The position numbers were made by a program, and so were the translations under genes. Of a stretch of 64,000 nt of DNA, positions 1 through 8,934 are shown in pieces. Numbering within the stretch: the first letter of the stretch is position 1; every line of letters begins with the position of its first letter. The notes under the pieces were generated by a model that was not told where the DNA came from, did no database searches, and saw only the letters and a program-made list of their open reading frames with translations. The stretch is taken from the NCBI GenBank assembly GCA_021521415.1, contig JAIQDT010004978.1, forward strand, positions 166,624 through 230,623, given 5' to 3'. This DNA comes from Bidens hawaiensis (lineage: Eukaryota > Streptophyta > Magnoliopsida > Asterales > Asteraceae).

Positions 1-1
1 G

Positions 2-310
2 TGGGTATTTAAGTGTAAGAAGGACGATCGAGGGGTGATTGTCAGAAACAAAGCACGTCTAGTGGTGCAAGGTTTTCATCAGCAAGAGGGTATTGATTAC
101 ACAGAGGTATATGCTCCAGTTGCAAGATTAGAGTCGATTCGAATCTTCCTGGCTTATGCAGCTCATAAGAATATCAAGGTCTTTCAAATGGATGTTAAAA
201 GTGCTTTTCTCAATGGTGAATTACACGAGGAAGTGTTTGTCCAACAACCACCTGGTTTTGAAGATCCTGATTATCCAGATCGTGTTTACCGATTAAACAA
301 GGCACTGTAT
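2..310 (+). pseudogene. pol: Sirevirus pol, reverse transcriptase N-terminal half (interrupted)
   Basis: Frame 2 is open from the first base of the window and encodes the start of a Ty1/copia reverse transcriptase. The frame includes the RT phrases [38 protein letters not shown] and FVQQPPGFE, ending at LNKALY. Upstream integrase, protease and gag lie outside the window. The reading frame is cut by the LTR of gypsy element 1 and resumes at 11661-11666 in register once one copy of the 5-bp duplication is discounted. The apparent extension to position 388 is LTR sequence, not pol. A GTG or later start is meaningless here because this is the middle of a polyprotein. Confidence 0.9.
306..310. repeat. 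Target-site duplication (left) of gypsy element 1, TGTAT
   Basis: TGTAT at 306-310 directly precedes the LTR start TGTGACA. The same five bases follow the 3' LTR at 11661-11665. A 5-bp duplication is typical of Ty3/gypsy integration. The flanking copia RT frame is restored by counting one copy, which confirms both LTR borders. Confidence 0.95.
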
Positions 311-666
311 TGTGACAATCGTCAATTCCAGGTTAACTCCGTTAACTCAACTCCGTCAATTCAAACTTTAAGATCGTTGAATCTATAACGCACACTTCAT
401 TACATTTAAACTAGGGTTTAAATGACGCTTAACACTCACTACATGGGTAGTCTTTCGGGATTTGCACCGAAACGCAAACGAGTTGACGCAAACGATTGAT
501 AAATAAACGACAAACGTAAAAACAATAATTATATGATTATTATGTGTTAGGATTATGTGCTATGTGATAATACTATGGTCATGTTAACTTATTGTCCAAG
601 TATGATGGAATGTTCTAGAAAAACAACACTTGGAAAGAAGAGGGACTAGAATGTAACTTGATTATT

Positions 667-674
667 TATAAATA
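667..674 (+). promoter_or_regulatory. TATA-like box of the gypsy 1 LTR promoter
   Basis: TATAAATA lies 357 bp into the LTR. The same box occurs at the matching place in the 3' LTR (9291-9298) and in the diverged LTR of gypsy element 2 (34867-34874). Transcription would start roughly 30 bp downstream, near 697, defining U3 and R. The position and conservation support it; no transcript evidence is available. Confidence 0.55.
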
Positions 675-1744
675 TAACTTAAACACTAAACCCTAACTAT
701 TTTCCCTAACCCTACAACTTCCGATCGGAAGTCTCTTGTTCCCTCTCCACGGCTGCCGTCCACAAAGATCACACACACACACATCAATCAAGAGATTAAT
801 CCAAGAACTAGGTGCTAGGAAGGTATACTTGATCATCCCTTACCTCCTTGTTGTGTAATTTTGATGTTTAATGGGTTGTATGTAAACCCTAAGTAGGCCG
901 ATTATATGTATGTATGTGATCAATATGATTCTTGTTAGTTGCATAATAGATTGATAACTAGATTGATGTTGTTGCATGATTCATTGTTGTCTTTGATTTG
1001 GATTAGATCACAAACCCTAATCTTGTATGTATGGTGTGATTGATATGCATGGATAGTAGTTATAGTGTCTAGAGGGTTATATGGATGCATGATAGTTCAT
1101 CGGTTGTGATTATGTTGAGTTTTGATGTGAACAGATTCTGGACAGAATGTATATACGATGTTTAACTGACTGTAACGAAGTGTAAACGTGAAAATTGATT
1201 GAGATTGTGGGTACTGCAGTAAACTAGGTTGAGTCTAGTTTCTATGAAGTATAAATTCGTAATTTTTGGATAAGTGGAAGTATACTTTTATGATTTTACA
1301 AAAACGTGATGCAAAGCTGAGCTGTTAGACCTGCTGTTAGGTTATGTTGTAAATGTTATATCTCATGAACCACGAGACCAATTGGGTTGGTTCGACTTCT
1401 GGAAGTTGACTCACTGAGTTAGGAACCAAACCCAAGTGGTCTTGCATTTATTGGATTTTTCGTTTAACGGGAATTCCAAATAACATTCTGTTGCGCATGA
1501 ATCTGACTGATATGAGTTTACTGTAGTGTTTTGATCATTATGAGCAATCTATATGGAATAAAAAATAAGATAAAACATGTTCTGGAAACCTAAGATATGT
1601 ATGCTTCTGTGGAAATTTTTGGTGAATTAATTGAGACGTTATAATCGGTGAACTAGTGCAATCTTTCAAGTAGAAATTCTGTCATAACGAAACTAGCTGC
1701 TGAGTTGTATAGGAATGCATGAAATATGATAGTTTTTATATAAT

Positions 1745-1890
1745 TGTTGTATTTTGACCAAAATACCCTTGCGGGGAATAGTTGCTAGTTGATTTCCATG
1801 AATTGACCAAATTGCCCTTATGGGGAATAATGGTTAGTTAGTCTTTGTTTGTTGACCAAAATGCCCTTACGGGAATAATTGCTAATAAGT
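1745..1890 (+). repeat. Tandem repeat in gypsy 1 LTR, 3 units around TTGACCAAAATGCCCTT
   Basis: Three diverged units of roughly 50-60 bp each carry TTGACCAAA(A/T)(T/A)(G/A)CCCTT followed by a GGGGAATA-like run. The CCCTT..GGGG core of each unit is a short imperfect inverted repeat. Gypsy 2 LTRs carry four units at 35935-36130 and again at 44510-44700, so copy number varies within the family. Confidence 0.8.
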
Positions 1891-2561
1891 ATGTTATTAA
1901 TACGTGACACGGAAGTAATTGCTCACTCATGTATCGTATCACAATTGTACTTGTTCAAGTCACACACGATTCACAAACGAAACACGAAACATGTTACGTG
2001 CATAGGTATTATGTGCCGAGTCTAGAGACTCGTTAAATGTTCCGCTACTTAGAAAATTTCCTTGTTATTTTAGAACGCTAGAGAGTTTTCTACGACGCGC
2101 ATCACTTGGTGATCTAGATCGGATATTCTTCGCAAACAGTGAGTTCACTTACCCCACTCTTAAACTGTTTTCAAACGTTTTTCACTTGGGGGAGATAACA
2201 TACTCCGATAAACATATTTTCTGAGATAAACGCATATGAAAGATTTTGTTATAAATTATATATCACTTGTAAAGGCTAAGCGGCATACATAACATTTGAA
2301 GTCCCACACATCGGACCGGTTAATATTTGGAATAGCGAGTCACTTTTGGGTAGTACTACTGGGTTTGACAAACCCCACCCGACGCTAAGCTCAACTGGAG
2401 GTTGAGTGGGTGTAAATTTTGGCTAACACTTACCATGGTCTGGAGGACCTGGTGACGGGCACTTGATAAACAGTCAGCTTCGGTCGCGAACCACTTAGCG
2501 ATACTTGTTGTATAGATTAGCTACCTATCGATATATAATTTGACATAACACTATCTGGTAA

Positions 2562-2711
2562 TGCAAAACACTTAAACGCTGTAACGTGGTTACACACTCA
2601 AACGCCGTAACGGGGTTACGCAACACTTAAACGCTGTAACGTGGTTACACACTCAAACGTCGTAACGGGGTTACGCAACATTTAAACATCGTAACGAGGT
2701 TACGCAAAACG
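2562..2711 (+). repeat. Minisatellite in gypsy 1 LTR, GTAACG(T/G)GGTTAC units
   Basis: Five units of about 27-30 bp of the form AAACG(C/T)(T/C)GTAACG..GTTAC follow one another, each with a small palindrome GTAAC/GTTAC. The 3' LTR holds the same array (11186-11335). In gypsy 2 the tract has collapsed to a few short CGCTGTAACGCAAAA units, and the two LTRs of that element differ in length here. Confidence 0.85.
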
Positions 2712-3039
2712 CTAAACAATTTACCTTATTTAACTTGTGAACTCACCAACCTTGTGTTGACACTTTTAGTATGTTATTCTCAGGTAGCCGAGGCGGGCGC
2801 GCGGTTTAGGAGCATGCATTAATGAAAACACTTTTATTCTGCAAACTTAATTTTAACAGTTACATTTGGTTTTAAGTCGTCCTGCGTGACGCAACTTTTG
2901 AATTAAGGTTTTACGCTTCCGCATTTACTTTCATTTAAACGTTTTTCTTTGGTTTAGTTATAACTAATGAATCCGATCCTGCCAGTTCACACCCTCTGAC
3001 GGTAAAACTCCGTTAGTGGATTTTGAGGGTGTGACAGAT

Positions 3040-3052
3040 TGGTATCAGAGCC
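3040..3052 (+). other. Primer binding site of gypsy element 1 (tRNA-Met type)
   Basis: TGGTATCAGAGCC begins three bases after the LTR end. This is the standard plant primer site complementary to the 3' end of initiator methionine tRNA. Gypsy 2 (37171) and gypsy 3 (54385) have the same site. Confidence 0.9.
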
Positions 3053-3213
3053 ATTGGTTATAGCGAACTAGAAAGCTGCATGCATACTAGACTATAACCG
3101 CGACGACCCATTAGTTATAATGATACGCACTGCATAGGTTTGTGTAGTCTTGAAATCTTATTCCCTTACCTCCTTTACTCATACGCGCGCATATACACGG
3201 CTTACCTGTAGAA

Positions 3214-3942
3214 ATGTCGACGCCACCCTCATCATCATCCGATTCGATGACGCATGCTCACGGGAAGGAACCGCAGTTACCTACTGCCTCGCCACCCCAC
3301 GTAGTCCCGGAACTCGAAGCTCCTGCACCGAAGAGGTACCGCCTATCCGGAGGCTTGTATGACAACGACGTTAGCTGGGAGTGGTACCCCAACATGATCA
3401 GACGTATGGTCTACCGTGAACAAGTTCCCCCATTGCCTCACCCGAACCACCCTGCTTACCCTAACACTCTACCACCTATACCCGAACCTGTAGAGAGAGT
3501 TCTCGCAGCTGTCGTTTCTTGTTTGGAGCGTGATGTGGGTTACATGCGCTACACTAGAGAAAATGTTGCCAGACTGTTTAAAGATGGAACCGAGACTCAG
3601 GAGGAGATTGCCCGCATGGCAGCGGCAACGAAAGAAATGCAAGAGACTAGTGAGCAACAAACCAAGGTTATGATGAAGATGCAAGCCGAGATGATAGACT
3701 TGCAAGAGCAACTCCAAGAAGCAAGGACCCGAACCGAAATAGCATTAGAACGTTGCGATATCCTACAAATGCAACTTGCCCAGAACGCAGCAGAACCCGA
3801 GGCAGAGCCTGAAGAGGAACCTGAAGAAGATCCCGAAGAGGAGCCTGAGGAGGATCCCGAGGAAGATCCCGAAGAGGAGCCGGAGGAGGAACCGGCTGAG
3901 GAGGAGGCACATTCAGAGGTGTCCTCCGATGACGACATCTAG
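3214..3942 (+). CDS. Extra ORF between PBS and gag, coiled coil plus acidic tail, function unknown
   Basis: A 242-residue ORF lies between PBS and gag on the element's sense strand. I do not recognise a domain. Residues 1-40 are Ser/Pro-rich and basic-neutral. Residues 40-110 form a compact part with several aromatic residues (WEWYPN, PLPHPNHPAYP). Residues about 125-192 are heptad-like and rich in E, Q, M and L, probably a coiled coil. Residues 194-242 are an almost pure Glu/Pro/Asp repeat tail ending SSDDDI. The start at 3214 is the first ATG of the open frame. Gypsy 2 keeps the frame (37374-38105), with 19 differences over 183 aligned residues by eye, despite losing the first start codon by a 5-bp deletion. 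Known plant gypsy clades with an additional upstream ORF are mainly Tat/Ogre; for a chromovirus it is unusual. Possible roles (Gag partner, RNA or chromatin factor) are guesses. Confidence 0.75.
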   Translation: MSTPPSSSSDSMTHAHGKEPQLPTASPPHVVPELEAPAPKRYRLSGGLYDNDVSWEWYPNMIRRMVYREQVPPLPHPNHPAYPNTLPPIPEPVERVLAAVVSCLERDVGYMRYTRENVARLFKDGTETQEEIARMAAATKEMQETSEQQTKVMMKMQAEMIDLQEQLQEARTRTEIALERCDILQMQLAQNAAEPEAEPEEEPEEDPEEEPEEDPEEDPEEEPEEEPAEEEAHSEVSSDDDI

Positions 3943-4195
3943 TGATGATGACACTTAGATGGAGGGGTTGTCTCCATCCTAACTATTATTTTTCTATGAT
4001 TTTAAGGATTGATTGGAAATACTTTGTAGCGAATACAATGGTTTTAATCATGAATTTTTATTTAGACTAATATGTGGTTGTGATGTGATGTTGTTCCTTA
4101 TTTTTCTTTCTTACCTATTTTTTTTATTACATGTATGGTGTGTTGTATATGAAAGAAAAATTCATGTTTAACATTTTATACTGTGATTCTAGGAA
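3943..4195 (+). promoter_or_regulatory. Inter-ORF region with a splice-acceptor-like end before gag
   Basis: This 253-bp AT-rich gap follows the extra ORF. It ends in a T-rich tract and TGTGATTCTAG (AG at 4191-4192), three bases before the gag ATG, with a branch-like GTTTAAC about 20 bp upstream. Gypsy 2 keeps the gap nearly unchanged (38106-38355). An acceptor here could place gag-pol first on a spliced mRNA while unspliced RNA offers the extra ORF. Inference from sequence only. Confidence 0.4.
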
Positions 4196-7100
4196 ATGGC
4201 CGGAAGAAACGCTGGACGAGGACGTGGTAACATCAGCATGACTGCAGCTGAACTCCAAACCCTGCTGAATGACCATGTTGCTGCCGCTTTAGCTGCACAC
4301 GTTCAAAATCAAACAGGAGGTCCGAATGGAGCATGTACCTTCAAGAACTACTTAGACTGCAAGCCCAGTACGTTTAAGGGCACTGAGGGAGCTATAGGCT
4401 TCCTGCGTTGGGCTGAGAAGGCCGAGTCGGCCTTTGAGATGTGTAACTGTCCCCCTGCCAGTAGGGTCAAGTTTGCTGCTGGGACACTTGAGGATTCCGC
4501 CCTCACTTGGTGGAATTCGAACGTCCAGATTCTTGGATTAGAACTGGCTAACGCGATGAACTGGGAGGAGTTCAAAAACATGATGCGAGAAGAGTACTGT
4601 CCGAGGGAAGAAATTTCGAAGTTAGAGTCGGAGTTTTGGTCATTGAAAATGGTGGGTTCAGAGATTGAAGCCTACACTACTCGTTCGCACGAGTTGGCGG
4701 TGATGTGTCCGCGGATGGTGGATCCGCCGAGCAAGAGAATAGAGATGTACATTGATGGGTTAGCACCACAGATTCAGGGTATGGTGACGTCTTCCAGACC
4801 AGCCACGATCCAACAAGCGATCCGTTTGGCTCACAAACTGACGGATCAGGCTGTGACCCAGGGTGCGTTACCACCGAGGGGTTCGACTGCTAAAGCCCGT
4901 GACAACCCGAGTAATGACCACGTCAGCAACAGTAACAACAACAGCAACCCGAACAGCGGGAAGAGAAAATTTGACAACACCAGATCTTCATCCTCAAACC
5001 TCCCACCGCAACACCACTACCGTAAGCCCGAATTTACTCGGAGTTTCAACACTCAGAATCACAACAACAACAACAACGGTAGCGGGCAGGTTTCGAGTGG
5101 ATATGTTGGGAAGTATCCAAAGTGCAACAGGTGCAACTTTCATCATGTTGGTCAGTGTGACCGTGTCAAGTGTCAAAGATGTGGAAAGATAGGTCACCTA
5201 GCGAAGGACTGTAGAGGAGACCTTGCGGCAAAGGGTGCTCCTAAACAACCGATGACGACTAAGGGATGTTTTGAATATGGACAGGAAGGTCATTTCCGGA
5301 AGGATTGCCCCAAGCTGAAACATAATGACAACAATGGGGGCAATGGAAGTGGCAGTAACGGTGGAGGAAATGGCAAAGGAAGAGCGTTTGTGATTGGATC
5401 GGGTCAAGCCCGCAGAGATCCGCATGTGGTGTCTGGTAAGTTCCCTATAAACGATTGTTTTGCTTCTGTTTTGTTTGACACTGGAGCTGATAGGAGTTTT
5501 GTGTCAAAGGCCTTTAGCCAACTTTTAAACCTTACTCCAACCCCGTTAGACGCTGAGTTTCCTGTCGAATTAGCTAACGGTAAAACTGTAATAACAACTC
5601 ATATACTTGCGGGATGTAAGTTGAAACTGTCAGGTCATGTCTTTGACATCGACCTTATTCCTTTTACGCTTAGTAGTTTCGATGTCGTTGTCGGCATGGA
5701 CTGGTTATCTGAGAACCGAGCGGAGATTATATGCCATGATAAGATCGTCCATATTACCACCCCTTCTGGCGAGATCATTTCGGTCCGAGGCGAGAGAGGC
5801 GGCATGACCACCAGCGTCATTACCCTTATGAAGGCACAGAAGTATTTACGAAAGGGTCATCCGGCAATTTTGGCGCAGATTGTTGAGAAACCCGCGGAGG
5901 AGAAACGAATTGAAGACATACCGGTTGTGCGAGACTTTCCGGAAGTTTTCCCGGAGGATTTACCTGGACTCCCTCCTATTCGTCAAGTCGAATTTCAGAT
6001 CGAGTTGACACCCGGTGCAGCACCCATAGCACGAGCCCCGTATCGGCTCGCACCGGCGGAACTTCAGGAGTTGTCCACCCAGTTGCAAGATTTGTTGGAT
6101 AAAGGTTTTATCCGACCTAGCTCATCGCCATGGGGAGCCCCTGTCTTGTTTGTCCGAAAGAAAGACGGGACTTTCCGAATGTGCATCGACTACCGGGAGT
6201 TGAACAAGGTGACGGTCAAGAACCGTTATCCTTTACCCCGAATTGATGATTTGTTTGACCAGCTTCAGGGATCGAGTTACTACTCGAAGATCGATCTACG
6301 ATCCGGTTATCACCAGCTGAGAGTGCGCGAAGAAGATATTTCAAAAATGGCTTTCAGAACACGGTATGGTCACTACGAGTTTTCGGTTATGCCTTTTGGC
6401 CTAACCAACGCACCAGCCGTATTTATGGATCTCATGAATCGAGTATGCAAGGCGTACCTTGACAAGTTTGTGATTGTTTTCATTGATGATATTCTCGTCT
6501 ACTCCAAGAACGAGACTGACCACGAAGAGCACTTGAGGATAATTCTGGAACTGCTGAAGAAGGAACAACTGTATGCTAAACTCTCGAAATGTGAATTTTG
6601 GCTTCGCGAGGTTCACTTTTTAGGACATGTGATCAACGAGAATGGTATCCATGTCGATCCCGGTAAGGTAGAGGCCATCAAAAACTGGGAAGCACCTAAG
6701 ACTCCGACTGAGGTGCGACAATTCCTAGGATTGGCCGGCTACTATCGGCGTTTCATCGAGGAATTTTCAAAGATTGCTCAACCCCTCACCGCTTTGACTC
6801 ACAAGGGCACTAAGTACAACTGGGGTGACGCGCAAGAATCCGCTTTTCAACTGTTGAAAACCAAGCTTTGTAGCGCCCCTATTTTAGCTCTCCCCGAGGG
6901 AACGGAGAACTTTGAGGTACACTGTGACGCATCTATACAAGGTCTCGGTTGTGTGCTGATGCAACTCGAGAAGGTTATAGCCTACGCCTCTAGACAACTA
7001 CGGGTTCACGAGAAGAACTACACGACCCACGATTTGGAACTCGGAGCTGTAGTGTTTGCTCTAAAGATATGGAGGCATTACTTGTACGGTACCAGGTTTA

Positions 7101-8800
7101 CCATTTACACCGACCACAAGAGTCTCCAACATATCTACGATCAGAAAGAGCTGAACATGCGACAGCGTCGTTGGGTCGAGCTGCTTAAAGATTATGATTG
7201 TGCCATCAAGTACCACCCTGGCAAGGCCAATGTGGTGGCCGACGCCCTCAGCAGAAAAGAAACAGATAAACCCAGACGGGTGAGAGCATTGCAACTCACG
7301 ATTCATGCCAGCTTACCCGATCAGATTCGCGATGCGCAACTGGAAGCTTTGAAAGATGATAATCTTCCATCGGAACTCATGCGGGGCATGAGCAAGCAAC
7401 TTGAAACCAGATCGGACGGGGTCCGATATTTTGAGAACCGGATTTGGGTTCCACGATACGGAGAGTTGAGAACTCTAGTGATGGACGAAGCTCACAAGTC
7501 CCGATATTCTATCCACCCTGGCTCAGATAAAATGTATCATGATTTAAAGGAACTTTACTGGTGGCCGAACATGAAAGCCGACATCGCCACCTACGTGAGC
7601 AAATGCTTGACTTGTGCCAGAGTCAAGATAGAATACCAGAAACCATCTGGTCTACTGCAACAACCGGAACTCCCAATGTGGAAATGGGAGCAAATCTCAA
7701 TGGACTTTATTACGGGTTTGCCTAAGACACCGACGGGATGCGATACCATCTGGGTGATCGTTGACCGATTGACTAAATCGGCACACTTCTTAGCAATTAA
7801 AGAAACAGACAAAATGGAAAGACTGACTCGTGTCTACATGAAGGAAGTGGTGTCGAGACACGGAGTGCCTGTCTCGATCATTTCCGATCGAGATTCTCGT
7901 TTTACCTCACACTTTTGGAAGTCGCTGCAAAGCGCACTGGGCACACGTCTTGATATGAGTACCGCATACCATCCTCAGACGGATGGGCAAAGTGAACGGA
8001 CTATTCAGACCCTGGAGGATATGTTGCGTGCATGCGTCTTAGATTTCGGAAAGAGTTGGGAACCCCACTTACCCTTGGTAGAGTTTTCGTATAATAACAG
8101 CTACCACGCAAGTATTAAGGCAGCACCGTTTGAAGCGCTGTACGGACGGAAGTGTCGATCACCACTCTGCTGGGCAGAGGTGGGTGATAGCCAAATCACT
8201 GGTCCGGAACTGGTACTCGAAACCTCGGAAAAGATCGTTCAAATCCGAAATCGCATGGCAGCAGCACGAGATCGCCAAAAGAGTTACGCCGACAAGCGCC
8301 GAAAACCTCTCGAATTTCAAGTAAACGATCGGGTGTTACTCAAAGTCTCACCTTGGAAAGGTGTGGTTCGCTTTGGTAAGCGAAACAAACTCAACCCACG
8401 GTATGTTGGTCCGTACCGGATAACTGAGCGCATTGGTCCGGTGGCGTACCGACTGGACCTACCAACAGAACTCAGTGGCGTACACGATGTATTCCACGTT
8501 TCAAATTTGAAGAAATGCCTATCTGATGAAACCCAAGTAGTCCCTTTGGAGGAACTACAAGTCGATGAACAGTTACGGTTCATTGAGGAACCAGTCGAGG
8601 TTTTGGATTGGGAAACCAAAACGCTCAAACACAGCAAAATTCCATTCGTTAAAGTTCGTTGGAACTCGAGACGTGGACCGGAGTTCACGTGGGAACGCGA
8701 GGATCAAATGATGAAAAAGTATCCCCACCTTTTTGAAGGGCTAACCAAACACCGAAAACCGCGAAACCCGGCAAACCGTCAAACATCACCGGAGGTATGA
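4196..8800 (+). CDS. gag-pol: Gag-pol polyprotein of gypsy element 1, chromovirus, open
   Basis: A single uninterrupted 1534-residue frame encodes all functions for particle assembly, reverse transcription and integration. The gag domain is at about 60-215. Zinc-binding motifs follow: a CX2C-type finger at 310-321, a CCHC knuckle at 326-339, and a second knuckle at 358-371 in which the second Cys is Tyr361. The aspartic protease has DTGA at 428. RT spans about 585-790 with the FIDDIL catalytic Asp764/765. RNase H has D911, E948, D973 and D1016. Integrase has an HHCC finger (H1100, H1107, C1137, C1140) and D1170, D1231, E1267 with the usual 35-residue D-E spacing, then GPY at 1405-1407. A chromodomain fills about 1461-1512; in plant chromoviruses this domain is linked to heterochromatin targeting. 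A single frame without gag/pol shift is normal for the clade. Catalytic residues are all present; the altered knuckle is the one visible defect. Confidence 0.95.
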   Translation: MAGRNAGRGRGNISMTAAELQTLLNDHVAAALAAHVQNQTGGPNGACTFKNYLDCKPSTFKGTEGAIGFLRWAEKAESAFEMCNCPPASRVKFAAGTLEDSALTWWNSNVQILGLELANAMNWEEFKNMMREEYCPREEISKLESEFWSLKMVGSEIEAYTTRSHELAVMCPRMVDPPSKRIEMYIDGLAPQIQGMVTSSRPATIQQAIRLAHKLTDQAVTQGALPPRGSTAKARDNPSNDHVSNSNNNSNPNSGKRKFDNTRSSSSNLPPQHHYRKPEFTRSFNTQNHNNNNNGSGQVSSGYVGKYPKCNRCNFHHVGQCDRVKCQRCGKIGHLAKDCRGDLAAKGAPKQPMTTKGCFEYGQEGHFRKDCPKLKHNDNNGGNGSGSNGGGNGKGRAFVIGSGQARRDPHVVSGKFPINDCFASVLFDTGADRSFVSKAFSQLLNLTPTPLDAEFPVELANGKTVITTHILAGCKLKLSGHVFDIDLIPFTLSSFDVVVGMDWLSENRAEIICHDKIVHITTPSGEIISVRGERGGMTTSVITLMKAQKYLRKGHPAILAQIVEKPAEEKRIEDIPVVRDFPEVFPEDLPGLPPIRQVEFQIELTPGAAPIARAPYRLAPAELQELSTQLQDLLDKGFIRPSSSPWGAPVLFVRKKDGTFRMCIDYRELNKVTVKNRYPLPRIDDLFDQLQGSSYYSKIDLRSGYHQLRVREEDISKMAFRTRYGHYEFSVMPFGLTNAPAVFMDLMNRVCKAYLDKFVIVFIDDILVYSKNETDHEEHLRIILELLKKEQLYAKLSKCEFWLREVHFLGHVINENGIHVDPGKVEAIKNWEAPKTPTEVRQFLGLAGYYRRFIEEFSKIAQPLTALTHKGTKYNWGDAQESAFQLLKTKLCSAPILALPEGTENFEVHCDASIQGLGCVLMQLEKVIAYASRQLRVHEKNYTTHDLELGAVVFALKIWRHYLYGTRFTIYTDHKSLQHIYDQKELNMRQRRWVELLKDYDCAIKYHPGKANVVADALSRKETDKPRRVRALQLTIHASLPDQIRDAQLEALKDDNLPSELMRGMSKQLETRSDGVRYFENRIWVPRYGELRTLVMDEAHKSRYSIHPGSDKMYHDLKELYWWPNMKADIATYVSKCLTCARVKIEYQKPSGLLQQPELPMWKWEQISMDFITGLPKTPTGCDTIWVIVDRLTKSAHFLAIKETDKMERLTRVYMKEVVSRHGVPVSIISDRDSRFTSHFWKSLQSALGTRLDMSTAYHPQTDGQSERTIQTLEDMLRACVLDFGKSWEPHLPLVEFSYNNSYHASIKAAPFEALYGRKCRSPLCWAEVGDSQITGPELVLETSEKIVQIRNRMAAARDRQKSYADKRRKPLEFQVNDRVLLKVSPWKGVVRFGKRNKLNPRYVGPYRITERIGPVAYRLDLPTELSGVHDVFHVSNLKKCLSDETQVVPLEELQVDEQLRFIEEPVEVLDWETKTLKHSKIPFVKVRWNSRRGPEFTWEREDQMMKKYPHLFEGLTKHRKPRNPANRQTSPEV

Positions 8801-8934
8801 ATTAAATTTCGGGACGAAATTTCTTTTTACTAGGGGATGATATGACAAACTGAAATTTTTCTTCTTACTCTTTCAGACTCTCATCACGACTTGACTCAAA
8901 TTTTCGGGACGAAAATTCTTTAACAAGGGAATGA
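8801..8934 (+). promoter_or_regulatory. 3' untranslated region with duplicated polypurine-tract motif
   Basis: Two similar blocks follow the gag-pol stop: 8804-8845 and 8898-8940. Each contains TTTCGGGACGAAA(T/A)TTCTTT, then a purine run, then TGAT(A/G)TGACAAA-like sequence. The second block is the working polypurine tract (AAGGGAATGA, 8925-8934) next to the LTR start. The first ends in a near copy of the LTR start but no LTR follows. Gypsy 2 has both blocks; gypsy 3 has one. Confidence 0.7.

Larger units (their letters stand above)
823..2783 (+). other. Putative intron inside the 5' LTR leader
   Basis: A donor-like GGAAG/GTATAC stands at 823, about 125 bp after the predicted transcription start. 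An acceptor-like TTATTCTCAG ends at 2783, with a branch-point-like CTCAC at 2742-2746. The same signals are kept in gypsy 2 (donor 35023, acceptor end 36893). A relaxed version occurs in gypsy 3 (donor 52174; acceptor end 62666 in its 3' LTR). Splicing would remove about 2 kb with many upstream ATGs from the leader. Inference only. Confidence 0.4.
311..3036 (+). repeat. 5' LTR of gypsy element 1 (2726 bp)
   Basis: Begins TGTGACA after the TSD and ends GGTGTGACA just before the PBS. It is repeated at 8935-11660 without net length change. Inside it are a TATA-like box (667-674), a CA-rich stretch near 770, an intron-like donor (823) and acceptor (2783), and two tandem-repeat tracts (1745-1890 and 2562-2711). 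LTRs of 2.7 kb are long for gypsy elements but usual for this clade. Confidence 0.95.

Noticed and set aside
311..388. C-terminal extension of the first copia ORF
   Set aside because: Bases after 310 are LTR sequence; the frame stays open there by chance.
690..720. Telomere-like CCCTAA words in the gypsy LTR
   Set aside because: Only three scattered, imperfect words; no array, and present in each LTR copy.
2562..2711. Regularly spaced short repeats resembling a CRISPR array
   Set aside because: Plant LTR context, 'spacers' are also repeated, and no cas genes; it is an LTR minisatellite.
3597..3938. Antisense ORF rich in Ser-Gly repeats
   Set aside because: It is the reverse strand of the acidic repeat tail of the extra ORF; the repeat makes several frames open by composition.
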